DNA of 64,000 nt from Laccaria trichodermophora (GCA_018417955.1 JACTVC010000031.1:434001-498000); one strand, 5' to 3'; positions 46,059-57,125 are shown, counted from the stretch's first letter. Translations and numbers: made by a program. The notes: generated from the sequence alone by a model not told the origin.

Positions 46059-47215
46059 CTAAGTGGGCACGACTGAATTTTTGACATCTTTCACTTTCTG
46101 GAAATATTCGTCAGGAAAGTCGGAGTCTAGGGGATAATTGAATAAAGATAGCGTAGGAAGAAGAGGAGGGGCCCTACCGTCTCGCTTGTCAGGGGAACCG
46201 CCTTGGGCGTCGTTATAAACTGAAAGGTTATCAGTAAAAGGCAGAGAAAGAAGAGGAAGAGACATGTGGCTGACATTGATGGATTAGAGACTTTAAGCTT
46301 CGCTTGCTGGCAGGCGGGGCAGCGCTGGGTTTGGCATCATGAGGAAGCGCATCGGAAACGTGTTCTACGAAAAAATTTCAGTTGAAATTGCCGAGGAGGA
46401 TGAAGGCGGATGGAAGATGCTGACCCTTGATGACGTTCGGCGCGTTAGTCGGGTCCTTAGTAACCTGGGAGACAGCGTCTACAAAGTCGTCAGTCGACGG
46501 TGGAGATGCGGCGGAGGAGAAACTGACCTGTGATATTGTCCGGCTTGATGGGAACGTCTTTGGGAAGTGGGTCTGAAAGGTCGTCAGTTTGAAAGGGGAA
46601 GAGAAACGGGGAAAGCTAACTAGGGGTGTCGTCTCGCACGATATTATGAAGGGCCCTGGGTGCGTGCGCTGGAAAGTTGTTTAGTCAAAGTTACGGAAAG
46701 AGAGGAAAAAGAGGGTGCTCTGACAAGTAGCTTCGTCCGCCGCGTCATGCAACCCCTTACTGATGGTGGCTTCTAAGGAGGTCGTTAGAGAACGGTAGAG
46801 CGGGAGGAAGGGTAGGAGCAGCTACCAGCGTCGTCCCGACCAAATAGTTTGTCGCCTACAAAGTTGTTAGTCAAAAGCAAGGGGGCGAGACGGTAAAGTG
46901 AAAGGAGACTGACTGGAAGTGTCGCCCCGTTGGTTGGAGGGTACATCGATGGGTGCGTGACTAGCGATATCGGTGACGACATCTAGGAGGTTGTTAGTCA
47001 ACCGTCAAGGAGAGACAAGTATGGGAAGCTGACTCGTGACGTCTTCTGCGTTTGGGGAGGGAGGACTATCACGTCCGTCGAGGCCTAAAAAGTTGTCATT
47101 AGAAGGTAGGGTAAGATAAAGATCGAGAATGACCATTGTCATTGAATGGATGGGCAAGGGCGAGTGGAAGAGAGATGGCTAGCAAGAGGAGGGAGGAAAG
47201 TGTGGCAAAGTGCAT
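46059..47215 (-). CDS. Secreted protein encoded by many micro-exons (complete copy)
   Basis: The start at 47215 gives a signal peptide MHFATLSSLLLLAISLPLAL. Exons I can phase on minus are 47215-47134, 47084-47034, 46982-46914, 46855-46826 and one from 46772, followed by several of 30-100 nt and a last exon ending 46059 (DEYFQKVKDVKNSVVPT). The encoded blocks are short and polar (HPFNDNGLDGRDSP, VVTDIASHAPIDVPS, KLFGRDDAG, LPKDVPIKPDNIT, KDPTNAPNVIKG), with no Cys and no domain I recognise. I did not settle the junctions between 46,380 and 46,200. The many tiny exons separated by similar 45-60 nt introns look like an exon series made by repeated small duplications. It is probably a small secreted, disordered protein. 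Confidence 0.62.
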
Positions 47216-47894
47216 GGCTGGGCGTCGTTCAAGTAGAAAGTGGCGGATGGAAGTAATGAACGTGGAGTGGAATGAGGGATATGAACGAAGACGAGGGGTT
47301 TATATAGGGATGGGAGGTGGCTGGCATGGTGGTTTCTCCTCTCCATACATTGCCGGTTTAGCGTCAAAATCTTGATAACGTCAGCCTCCCGTAAACGTAT
47401 CGCCGAATATTCGCGTTGGAACCTGGAAAACAAGTCAGCCTCTCCGTTCGACATCGACGATCACTTGATGTGCGGAAAATTGACGATTGTTTGTTGGTTG
47501 TTTGGCAACAGGATTTTGGGCAAAGTTCCCTCAAATACAAAGCGAACAACAAAAAAAGAAGAAAGCCGTACAGTACCACTCTGACGCAGTCGCCTATTGA
47601 AACAGTTGATGGAAACATACTGTGCCCTACCAGCACCTCGGCACACCCCTCATGGTGCGTTGCTCCTCGTCTTGTCCTCGTCTCTACCAGAACTCACCAA
47701 ATACAGGGCGACGCCGACGACACTCCTTGGACAATCCACAAAATGAAGTGGGTGTACTATAACATTCCTTAGGTATTCATATTTATGCAGAATGCCATCT
47801 TTCTGAAGTCAGATTCTCTCAACACAACTCCAACAAAAAACCAACAAAAAACTCACTGGCTGAGACAGGACTCCGCTTAAAAATGAAACTCGGG
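47216..47894. other. Intergenic, no gene seen
   Basis: The promoter of the micro-exon gene (minus) lies here. The plus frame at 47416-47772 has no signature. At about 47,893 the inverted block starts. Confidence 0.5.
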
Positions 47895-49396
47895 GTGCGT
47901 TGCTTACGTTTCCTTCCTTCTTTGGTGTGCGTTCTGAGTTGACACCTCTTACGATGAACTTCCACCGCCTGAAACCTTCCCGAACAATGAACGCGTGTCG
48001 ACCTTTTTTCCGTCTTCGAAGAAACATCTGTTCTTCATCGATTCGATTCAAAGCAAGAAGATCCAAGAAAATCACTACTCTACCCATCTCTCATGAAACA
48101 TTCATAGGAGAGGAAACAGATTTGGAGACGAGCACATTCCACTACAGTGTGGAGCGGTCTTCTTTCACGGATAACGACCTTCCTCGACGCCTGCGTCTGG
48201 CGTCCAACGTAAACGTTAAATCCTTGATATTGGGTTCCAGTCTGTACAATTTCGCTGCTGAGGATTGGGACGAACTACCAGCGGAGTTGCAGGCCGCCTT
48301 ACAGCACGTCATTCGCCTCCCTACCTTGGAACATCTCGACATTCGAAATTTCAAGAACGTACCACCCTCTTTATTAAGCGCTGCTACCTTCTCAAGTTTA
48401 TACATAAAGCATACCAAATTCCGTAAAAGCAAGCTCCACGAGCGCAAAAATACTCCCCCTGATACCGTAACCCGCTTAAAGTCATTCGGCTATAACAACA
48501 TCTCATCTTCCAGCATTCGGGCTCTCGTCCGTGACAGAATATCTACGGATTCATTTGCCATAGACTTTTCAAGTCTACAGTCTCTCACCGTCAGGCTGCG
48601 CGATGCGGATGAGGTTGCCACATCCAAAGAGATGATGAAAGTCTCACCTAACTTAAATTACCTTCTTTGCTCAGGTAAGTTCTATTCTATCACCAAAGTC
48701 ATTCTCGATTGAATGTTCAATCCAGTCGGCCCAAATAATTCTCTAGGAGAGATCTCCTCGTCTTTGGCGTCGTGTCGCTCATTGAAAACATTAGTACTTT
48801 TCTTCGAAGTCGGGGATGAACTGCAGGATCCTCTGCTAGGTTTGCCAGACGCACTATCCGAGATGTCGGGAGACAACGCACTCGAAGAACTGCTAATAAA
48901 CGCCCATGTCCAGAGCGTCAACTCTTGCCGAACCGATGCGATGTGGGGGAGACTGGATGATGTCCTATCGCGGCCTGCCTTTCATGCTCTTCGCCGTGTA
49001 TCCCTCAAGATTATTCTTTGGATTAACGATATATGTTTCTCCATAGACGAACTTGAGGAACGTCGAGTAGGGGAACGCCACCGGAAGGTGTTGAAGAGGG
49101 AACTGGAGAAAATCAGAGCTTCACAATTTTTCTGGCTTTCGAATGCACGTAACGTGAAGTTTGAATTCGCTGTGAGAATAATTTCGCATGGTCAAAGGGA
49201 TGTCGATCCAGAAATTCAACGATACTTGCAATCGGATGTTTTGTGAAATACAGTAGAATCGCAATCTGTATTCTGAATATTACAATGTCGAAGCGTAGAC
49301 CTGAAGGTATCATGCCTGTCAAATGTGTGGAACACGGAATCGTAGGCCGACAGCTCACCTCAATATCACCGTTGCTTGGCCAGCCTACCCACCATT
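47893..49396 (-). repeat. Inverted third copy of the LRR block
   Basis: In reverse orientation this matches 27,760-29,215 and 40,430-41,920, including GGAAACGTAAGCAACGCACC at its left edge and the CCTCAATATCACCGTTGC segment at its right edge. It therefore extends beyond the gene on both sides. Confidence 0.82.
47954..49246 (+). CDS. LRR-like protein, copy 3 (inverted)
   Basis: Exons 47954-48674 and 48726-49246 give about 413 residues; an alternative in-frame ATG at 47987 fits the start of the other copies better. Leu-rich units match copy 1 more closely than copy 2 (SLILGSSLYNFAAEDWDELP is identical to copy 1). The intron position and the 521-nt second exon are conserved in all three copies. 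The frame is intact. Confidence 0.72.
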
Positions 49397-50166
49397 GAAC
49401 AAAACTTCGCTTCTTCTCCATTTTGATCATCACAGGCAGTAATCGGCGTTTTACTGCAGTACGTGATCATGGTTAGCTCCTATCCTCCTTCGATTTTGAT
49501 TGATAACCTGTCACAACAATATTACCTTCAAGCGGAAACCGAGTGGTTATGGCGCGCAGGGTCTTCGGAGCCATTTACCAATGGAGGAACAGAATGAGGA
49601 GGCGGCAAACCGACCGTGGACGTCGCTCCACTTGGCGGTGGTGGGCTGGTGGCGGGTGGACAATCAGGATGTGAGTAATCATGACAAACCAAGCTGCTAG
49701 GGTATTTGAACCCATGAATGGTTGGTTCCCTCTGACAAAGAGTTACGGGGAGCGAAAGAAAGAGGCTAGCAGGAGGAAGAGAGTGCAGCGGCGAAGTGCA
49801 TAATTCAAGCATAATTCCGCTTTGGAGTCGGGCTGGCGTTGACATGTCGATTGAGTGCGGAGGGATCGGGTTGAGTATCAGTCTCCGGTGTATGAAGCGA
49901 TGATATATGGAAAAACTTCTGTTGGAAACGGAGAGATACACGTCCGGTACAATCATTGTAGAATTTAGAAGTCAATACATGTCGAAGTTGAGGAACGTCA
50001 GCGTCCAGTCCATGAAAAAACGCGACTTCTGAGAGAGTTACTATAGGAACTAGATGCGGGGCCCGTCCACATCAATCGACGTAGTGTGCATCACGTTGCA
50101 ATCTGAAAATCTCCAATGTATGGATTGACGACCTCAGTGAATTGTTGTTGAAATCGAAGGTGCCAC
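49247..50166. other. Intergenic with relic of a micro-exon gene signal peptide
   Basis: On minus near 49,801-49,735 the sequence ATGCACTTCGCC is followed by CTCTCTTCCTCCTGCTAGCC, which aligns with the signal-peptide exon at 47215 but is out of frame with a stop. The rest has no supported gene; the Pro-rich minus frame at 49956-49528 runs through this relic. Confidence 0.5.
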
Positions 50167-50807
50167 TCATATTCCTTCGTCAGGGGTCTCCTCACCTAAT
50201 TTAAACATGACACGAAGAATGTAAAGTCAGAGGGCGACATACCGCTGGACGAAGTGCTCGTAGGATAATAAGTCACACTTGACGCATTTGTAAACACTCC
50301 CCCTCCGAAGGTAGAGTTCGTGAGTCCATCAAACAGAGTCGTGTGTTTGTTCTGCCCTTTCTTTGGTCGCTGTCCATGCATCAACTGCGTCCCAATATTG
50401 TCTATCTTGACCGTGGCGCCAGGAGTAACGGTCAGATTATCCACTTTGTGGAATGCGCTCGTTATGATAGAGTCGTTTTCGTCTACGTCAACTGGTGTGT
50501 CAGGTTGGGAAGTCGCAGCGACGGTCGAGGCCATTGGACGTAGTATGGTCCCACCGACGTTAATGAAGGTACCTCCGGAGAGAGTAATTCCAGAAGCGTT
50601 TGACATCATGTCGGTCCTCATTGTGCGGCCATTCGGTGCGCTGGCTTGGGGAACGGAAGATGATTCTACGAGGGGGTTAAAATCATCGACATGACGGATG
50701 AGGAACGGGGAGAATTTACCTTGGGTAATGGAAGAAGCAGGAGAAATTGGATTTGCAGCTGCCTGCTCCCGTCTATTCAGGTCTGCGAAACTTCGGATGT
50801 TGCTCAT
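50167..50807 (-). CDS. GGxFxNVGG-motif basidiomycete protein, copy 2
   Basis: Exons 50807-50720, 50665-50243 and 50195-50167 on minus splice in frame to about 179 residues, starting MSNIRSFADLNRREQ. The motif pair LSGGTFINVGGTIL and FGGGVFTNASSVTYY flanks an acidic segment (PVDVDENDS) and a short LTVTPGATVKIDNIG block. It has the same three-exon layout, phases and motif spacing as the paralogue at 13037-13765, but the sequence between motifs has diverged widely. No signal peptide. Function unknown. Confidence 0.78.
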
Positions 50808-51785
50808 GTTTTGTGGGGAGATTGGGCATTTTCTTTTCGGATTATGTACTGCGCCGTGAAGGAGACTTCACGCGCATTCTTTGTGCAGTTTCGAGATGGC
50901 CGGTGCGAGGTACCTCGAGGAGCCCAACACTTCGAGCTCAGCCACGTCAACCCTAGTTGAAAACGCCGTTTTTGTTGCTCAGTGACCCATTGACATGCCA
51001 AAGGAATACAATAACTTGCAACAACTATCGGCATTCAGACTTGAAGGGGCAGACTTTGTCATGGAAACGAAAACAACGAGGGACGAAAAGGGCCCACGGC
51101 GTTCACCATTAGTTATCTTTCTTGTTCTTTTGGGAACAGGTCACTGGGCAATCAGTTAATCAGTAAGCAAGTGGTTGAGAACAAGAAACGTATTGTTTGC
51201 ATCGATCGGAAAGTCAACACAGACCAAGGCATCACGTGATGGCCAAAGAGAATCTTTCCCAGCCGCTTCAAACCTTCACGTTTCTGCGAACTGAACTCAC
51301 CTCTTGCGATCAACGCCTGCCGAATCCTTCCGATCCGAAGGCATGAATCGACTGTTCTTCCGTCTTCGACAAAGCATATGCTTTCTCAAAAAATAAGACT
51401 TACGCAAACTCATGCCCATCCCTTTGGAAGCTTCGAAGGACGAGGCGCGGCCTCAGGTTCGGGGGTCAGAATATTCCAGTTCTGTTCAAGTTCCGTTTGA
51501 CGTGCTCCTCGTAAGAGAAAAAAGCCGTGAGTGTAACGTGATTTTATTTGATCATGAAGGTGTGGCAGTCGGGAGTCAGTAGAGCAAGGTGACAAAAATA
51601 TTTCAAAGAATTTTCGGAGTTGGATTCCGGCCGGAATGAGTGGAGGAGTGAGAAGTATTGAATTTTCGTATCACAAGTTCGCTTCTACAAAATATTCTAC
51701 ACTCGTTAATGGGTTCAGTAAATTTCTGTGATCCTCCAGAAGCTGAAAACGCCGTTTTCTCTTCTACGAATTGGTTGCTTATCCG
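50808..51785. other. Intergenic; flank shared with 13.9-14.2 kb
   Basis: The 50,955-51,245 part resembles 13,905-14,165 upstream of the paralogue. The remainder has no supported gene. Confidence 0.5.
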
Positions 51786-52980
51786 TCAAGGCGCCTTCGA
51801 ATACAATACCTCTCCATGTTTTTTAAATTGACTGACCACATACTGACCACCCGGCTCACTAACGACCCACTTGATAAATGCAGAGGCGATGTCCTTATCG
51901 TTTACGTTTGCTTTGCTTCCCAAAAGCACATGAGCTGGGTTTAGCAAGGGGTCGTTAGCGTCGTCGTCCGTGCCAGCTTTGAATATCTTCAGCTGGGAAG
52001 TCACCGAAGGTGGCGAGGAAAGCCACGTGCCGCGGTCGGTAAGTGTGTATTCGGATAACAGAGAGGCCGCTTCGAGTGCTTGGAGAGGGAAGCGAGGGTA
52101 TTGGTGGTACCACTTTGAGTACACTAGGGCCCATGGGACCTGTATATTTCCAATAATGAGAGGAGCGTGGAAAACGAAGAACACGACGCGCCTGTCCGAT
52201 GGTAATGAACAATTGACTTTCTTTGATGTTGGTCGCGCTTTTGTCGTACCTGGAGAGGAAGCGCGTGGGCGGTCGAACCTCTGGGTCGGGTGGCACCTAG
52301 AGATACTGTTGATCCACGTCGGTTGTCCGGGAAATATTTTCGCACTTACCGCGATATCTGTATTTCCTTGGGAGACAATTTTGTTGAACATCACTAAAAT
52401 ATCGTCTTCCTCGTTGAGTTTGGCTGGATTGGAGTTCGGCCCCACGAGAATGAAGTGGTCCTGGTTTTGTAAGGTTCAAACTATTGACGGGAGCTCGTAA
52501 AATCGTATAGACTTACGCGAAAGCCGTATACTAGAGCCACTGCGGCGCCGCTGTCCTTGGCTTGTTTTTCTGCAGCTTCGTTGTAGGTGACAGCGACATC
52601 TACAGAACCACCCGCGAGGAGTCCGAGACTCTCGGTCGTATCACCCAAATACCATGCGACCTGATACAAAAGATTATCAGTTGCGTTACCCCTGCCAGCA
52701 AAGCGGGCCTCACCAAGAAAGGCTGAACATGGCGCTCCTGCACCATATACTTGATGAACACATCCGCCCATGCTCCTATCAATCCGGATTGTCCAGCTCC
52801 CCCATTCGCGATGCGTAGCCTTACGTCCGTTGCATTCATATAGCCGCCGTGGTAGATCGCTTGAGGAGCAATAGAAACACCAGCGGTGGAAGTTCCAGAC
52901 GATGCGTACAGGCCATCCGGAACTTGAGCTGCATGTGGAGTGAGAGAACCGCAGTCATGAATTTTTGGGGTGCTGTACAC
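51786..52980 (-). CDS. TupA-like periplasmic-type substrate-binding protein, copy 1
   Basis: On minus: a first exon from about 52980 to 52714, then 52660-52517, 52460-52350, 52296-52192 and 52139-51786. Exons 2-4 have the same lengths (144, 111, 105 nt) as the paralogue at 57126. Family landmarks are GNGGAGQSGLIGAWADVFI, LGDTTESLGLLAGGSVDVAV, DHFILVGPNSNPAKL, RPPTRFLSRYDKSATNIKE and LLSEYTLTDRGTWLS, which correspond to the tungstate/molybdate-binding protein TupA of bacterial ABC transporters. The ligand-loop RGDDSGT-type sequence of bacteria is altered. The start and signal peptide are not resolved; the frame is open upstream to 52980. The donor after exon 4 is GC instead of GT. A fungal ABC importer partner is not expected, so the role is likely scavenging or sensing. 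Confidence 0.78.
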
Positions 52981-53870
52981 GACAGTGGGTTAAGGAACAC
53001 GGGTCAAGAGGGATAAGCGCACTGGCAGTGATGACGACGATCGCTCGAGTATCCCTGATGATGGGACATAATGAACTCCTATGTCTGAGTGGTACCAATT
53101 GGCAGAGAAGAGAGAAAGGGGGGGGGTTGACATTCGAATTGGAAAGTCGTTTTATGTAAAGTTACGGCTCTATGATGTCCATCGATTGTGATAACGATCA
53201 GATTGGGTGAAAAGCTGGACTTTGCGCAGCGTACCAGAAATAAATATATAGGTCACAAGGAGGCATGGAGTGTGGCTCCAAAACGGTGTTTGGATCAGTG
53301 CGCTGTGAACTTCTGCCTGCAAAATTCAATTCCGTTAGGCCGAGAAGCAGATATATTGAAGTACATACATCACTGAACTCCAAAACTCACTTCAAATTGA
53401 AGACAGTTAACAAAATCGAATGCTACAATCACATCCTGTCCAGTGTCGAGAAGAAAAGCGGATTGATTGTTCCGGCCGATGCCGTGTTTGTCAAGACACC
53501 CGAACCAAACAAGAACGAATTTGTATGCAAGTACCTCGCAGACTAGATGGGGACCTTGATATATCCTAGTTTATTGAGTCAATTATTTTTTTAATACAAA
53601 AATTGCTGATAGATCTTATAGCATATTTGACCTTAAAATATATACTCAGGTGAATCCATGTCATAATTGTTCAATGTAAAACCTAGGGCTTCACGCACTT
53701 ATCACAATTTTGTGATTGTCATGCACATATCAGTAAGTTCGCACGGGGTGTCCATGCTGTGCTATGTGTAAACACGGCCAACTACTTGTGGATTAGGTCA
53801 TCATCTACATTTTGGAGTCGGTTAGCAGTACAAAGGGGAGCAAGCTCCCCAATGATGTCAATCACATATA
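52981..53870. other. Intergenic, no gene seen
   Basis: A frame at 53265-53546 on + is open but unrecognised. The signal-peptide exon of the TupA-like gene may lie within 52,981-53,060. Confidence 0.45.
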
Positions 53871-54251
53871 CTGTGGTATTTCGACCAACTGTTCAGCCGA
53901 TGTGACGTGTGACGGCCTCGAACAGAAGGGAGGGGTGTTCGAAATCGAGATGACCGTGTGACAGAGCAGCAAAAGTGTTCGGCCAGTGACAGAGTTCGTT
54001 GAGAAGTTGACATGGCATCTGGCAGCAACCTTGTCGCCTCCTTTACAGCCTCTCAGATCAATGGATGGTATAGTTTTGTAACAGGTGTATGCCGCGCAGC
54101 GGAAAAAAAATGAGCTTTTGGATAAACTTTCCTTTTTAGGGTAAAATGTCACCCTGTTCGACCCCCCAAGTGACCTGTGACAAGAGCCAGAATCCGTTCA
54201 GTTCATCGTCCGATGTGACGAGTGACCGAACAGTCGGTCGAAATACCACAG
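53871..54251. mobile_element. TA-flanked MITE, copy 2 (381 bp)
   Basis: Same length and same 24-bp terminal inverted repeats (CTGTGGTATTTCGACC...) as 25915-26295, with TA on both sides (53869-53870, 54252-54253). The interior is similar with scattered substitutions. It ends 68 bp before the start codon of the gene at 54320. Confidence 0.88.
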
Positions 54252-54319
54252 TAACATTATTTGCCCATTATTCTGGCCGTCGAGACTTCTCCCGCTGAAA
54301 GATCTACTTCGGCGCCGTT

Positions 54320-55007
54320 ATGCCTTCGATACCCGCCTACACCTTATTCTTTCTTTCTTTCTTCATCTTATCCTCCATCGCCTTTCCGCGTTTACCTCGT
54401 CAACTCGACACCAAGCCTGAGTTCGAAGGTCACTTGAATTCGCCACCTACAACAGCGTTGGGCTCAATATCACCAGAGCTTCCAAAACAGAAGTGCGCTT
54501 ATTCCTGCCCACAGCGGGACGGCGCAAACCGCGTGCTCATTGCGAAGGTGAATGCGTTGGGATACGAGCAAGGATATTCCATATTTGAATGCGTGTATGT
54601 TCCCTCGATGTTCCCCCTCTTTTCCAGTCTTCAAAAAGCGGTTCAATAAACTATTGGCAGATACGCGCCGCCGGAAGCATACGACGACGCACGCACATGC
54701 TGGTACCATAAAGTATGATCTCCTCACTTTTATCTATTGCTGAAATCGATTTCAACTTGCGATGTAGACATCAGGCAAACAAGCGCTCTCGTCCAAAGCT
54801 ATATCCTGCCCCGTCCAAGCGCCCTCCTGCAAAACCCCTTCCTCCAGCTTTTCATACACCTCCTCTGTGTCAAACCCACCCACGCAGTACCATAAAATGC
54901 CTGCCAAGCCGCTTTTCTCAAAACAAGATGACATAATTCCCGAGATACCTACCTGGGTGGAGACAGGGAGGTATCTGTTATGGGTGAAGGAACATTCTAG
55001 GCCATGA
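54320..55007 (+). CDS. Small Cys-rich secreted protein, copy 1
   Basis: Three exons, 54320-54594, 54661-54712 and 54768-55007, give about 188 residues. A signal peptide (MPSIPAYTLFFLSFFIL) is followed by KCAYSCPQRDGANRVLIAKV, LGYEQGYSIFECVY, ARTCWYHK, then a Ser/Pro-rich exon with two further Cys and an end WVETGRYLLWVKEHSRP. It shares layout and intron phases with the gene at 55478. The Cys pattern suggests a disulfide-bonded extracellular protein of effector or surface type; the family is unknown to me. The MITE sits in its promoter. Confidence 0.72.
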
Positions 55008-55477
55008 GTACTACGCAGCGCAATCGGTGTGGAAGTCGGGAGATAGGAGGGTGAATTAGTCGCGTCTACGATACCACACCACAAAAACTTCAATTTCGTT
55101 CGGACCTTGTAAGCCTTCCGAGTCAGATTTCAAATTCAATACTAGACTCTCATAATCCTCTACATTATTCATGAACAACTTCACCTTCATTTATACCTTG
55201 TGATAAATTCCTTCATCGTATCATAACTCACTCTGAATCATAATGTCAGGTCCTTAATAACTGCGTTCAGCTACGTTGTATAATGATCTGTGCGACTATA
55301 GTCTCAATGCTGATTGTACGGCAATACAGGTCATTTAGGCGTATGCACGTACGGCCGCCTCTCATAAATGTCGGATTTATTCGCTTCCTGCGGCATTGGC
55401 ATCAGTTCCCACAACGAAGCTTTGGATTGTCCTATGTGTACATTTCAATTCCTCCCGTTCCTTCCTTTTTTCCATGC
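55008..55477. other. Intergenic between the two Cys-rich paralogues
   Basis: No gene is seen; this should hold the promoter of the second copy. Confidence 0.5.
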
Positions 55478-56045
55478 ATGATGAGGCGTTCTATCACCAG
55501 CACCTTCGTTGCCCTCGCACTTTTTCCTCTATGCTGCCTCGCCCATCCTCAAGAGTCTCCGCCACCCATCGTCACTACGACAACCTGCAGCTATTCCTGT
55601 CCTCCCAACGATTATTCCGGGTTTCGGCTCATCTCTACGGTGGATGCTATCGGATATGATTCTGCGTATTCGATTTTCGGATGCGTGTACGTACCACTTG
55701 TTTTTTTTTTTGTAGATGCAACAGGCTTATTTGCTTTGAATTCTCGCAGGTATCGCGATGAGGTAGTAGGAGGGGTCAAGAAAGCGCAGACTTGTTCTTA
55801 TTACAAGGTTAGTCTCCCACAGACGTATCAATAATCGAAACGGGGACGATGGGGTTTTGTAGAACTCGGGATTGCGAGCGCTTTCCACTCAAGCGATCCC
55901 TTCTTGCCCTACTCAAGCTCTCCCATGCATGGTGGGTTCGCAGCCCGTTTTCTCCAACATGGATGGTAAAACGCCGGAGACACCTCCTTGGGTTGAGAGT
56001 GGGAGATTTCTTCTTTGGAAGAAGGAGAACCCCAGTCGCGATTGA
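55478..56045 (+). CDS. Small Cys-rich secreted protein, copy 2
   Basis: Exons 55478-55686, 55750-55807 and 55863-56045 give about 149 residues. Signal peptide MMRRSITSTFVALALFPLCC, then TCSYSCPPNDYSGFRLISTV, IGYDSAYSIFGCVY, AQTCSYYK, a Cys-containing Pro/Ser exon and an end WVESGRFLLWKKENPSRD. Both intron phases equal those of copy 1, so it is a tandem duplicate. The two have drifted far outside the Cys frame. Confidence 0.72.
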
Positions 56046-57125
56046 GCTGCGTTCAGGTAAATTATCGGTTGATTGCTCAGCGACAAAAAGACGCTTGCTT
56101 CGCCATGACCTTGAGTCAAGAGCGGACGCCCTGTCCCCTCTTTGTGCTTACCGCGAACCTCGATAGAGTTAACTTTTTCTTCCAGTTTCTTCATTCCTTT
56201 CTATAGGACTTTGTTGGGACTTTGGAACGCTCGTGTCACACGCCGGCTAGCCCCATTCACGGAATTTATGGACTTTAATTCACCTGGCGAGTTACAATAA
56301 CAATGGATACATACTTTGAAGGCAGTTGGCATCATTTGTTTTCTAGAACCTTGTCTGCGTCTGGCTAGCATTCCCCGGAGAGGCGCTTCAGGTACCGACC
56401 GGGTCGCAGCTGACACTTGAATTTGTATACATGGTGGCTTCAACGATGAGTTCTCTGGTTGTCACACTGACTCACAGACGTATTATAATTACTTCAAGTT
56501 CTTGTAAACTATATGTCGGGTATGGTGTAACGGTTAACATTGCCGCCTCTCAGGTAACTGCATACGCGGCAGCTCGGGGTTCGATTCCCCGTACCCGAAA
56601 GGTTTTGAAATACACACTGACTAGTACTTACTGACTCTTTTCCAGGTACGTTTTTCCAGGTCGCTCGCAATCACCCCATTTTACATATTTATCATGCTTG
56701 TCCCTCGAGGACAACACGCACCCCTTGGAGATGACGTCAGGTGTTTGTTTGGTGAGATTATGGACGCGGCAGTTTTTGACAGTTGACACTCAACACGAAC
56801 TTCAACTTCGTCCCACATCTCAGACTTTTCTAAGCAGTGGATCCTTCGCTGTACAACAAGCCCTACGACGGCTCTGACTCGCGCCTTTGCCTTCTGCTAA
56901 GAGCTCTCATTTTCAATATCAATATGTGGAAAAACCAACTGACGGGACCATGGTCCTGGTAACAACCCTGAATTCTTCTTCGGTTCAGATACTCTTGGCT
57001 CCTAAGTAGCTATTTTCGAGAGCCGAATTGGACGGACAGTCTCCGACGCCACATTTTTTCAACAAATAAAAGCTCGTTCCGACGTTTACCGCGATCGCCG
57101 TCTCCTCCTTCACTTGCGTTCTATC
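56046..57125. other. Intergenic holding a tRNA gene
   Basis: Apart from the tRNA at 56516-56599 no gene is seen. The stretch before 57126 includes an AAATAAAAG box at about 57,064 that could be a TATA-like element for the TupA-like gene. Confidence 0.5.
56516..56599 (+). tRNA. tRNA-Glu (anticodon CTC) with 12-nt intron
   Basis: Acceptor arms TCGGGTA and TACCCGA pair over 7 bp. The D-arm is GGTGTAACGGTTAACA, the anticodon stem GCCGC/GCGGC, loop CTCTCA then C, with anticodon CTC. An intron GGTAACTGCATA follows position 37, and the T-arm is GGGGTTCGATTCCCC. The body matches the usual fungal tRNA-Glu. Confidence 0.9.

Larger units (their letters stand above)
34879..47189. repeat. Tandem segmental duplication, unit 2
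   Basis: This is a second copy of unit 1. The homologous path is 34,879-41,923, an inserted element 41,924-45,181, then 45,182-47,189. Relative to unit 1 it lacks about 25.81-27.65 kb and 29.6-33.1 kb, has about 0.4 kb extra at 40,065-40,450, and carries the insertion. Confidence 0.85.

Noticed and set aside
50320..50694. Open frames on + opposite the second GGxFxNVGG gene
   Set aside because: They are antisense to exon 2 of that gene, whose three exons splice in frame and match a paralogue.
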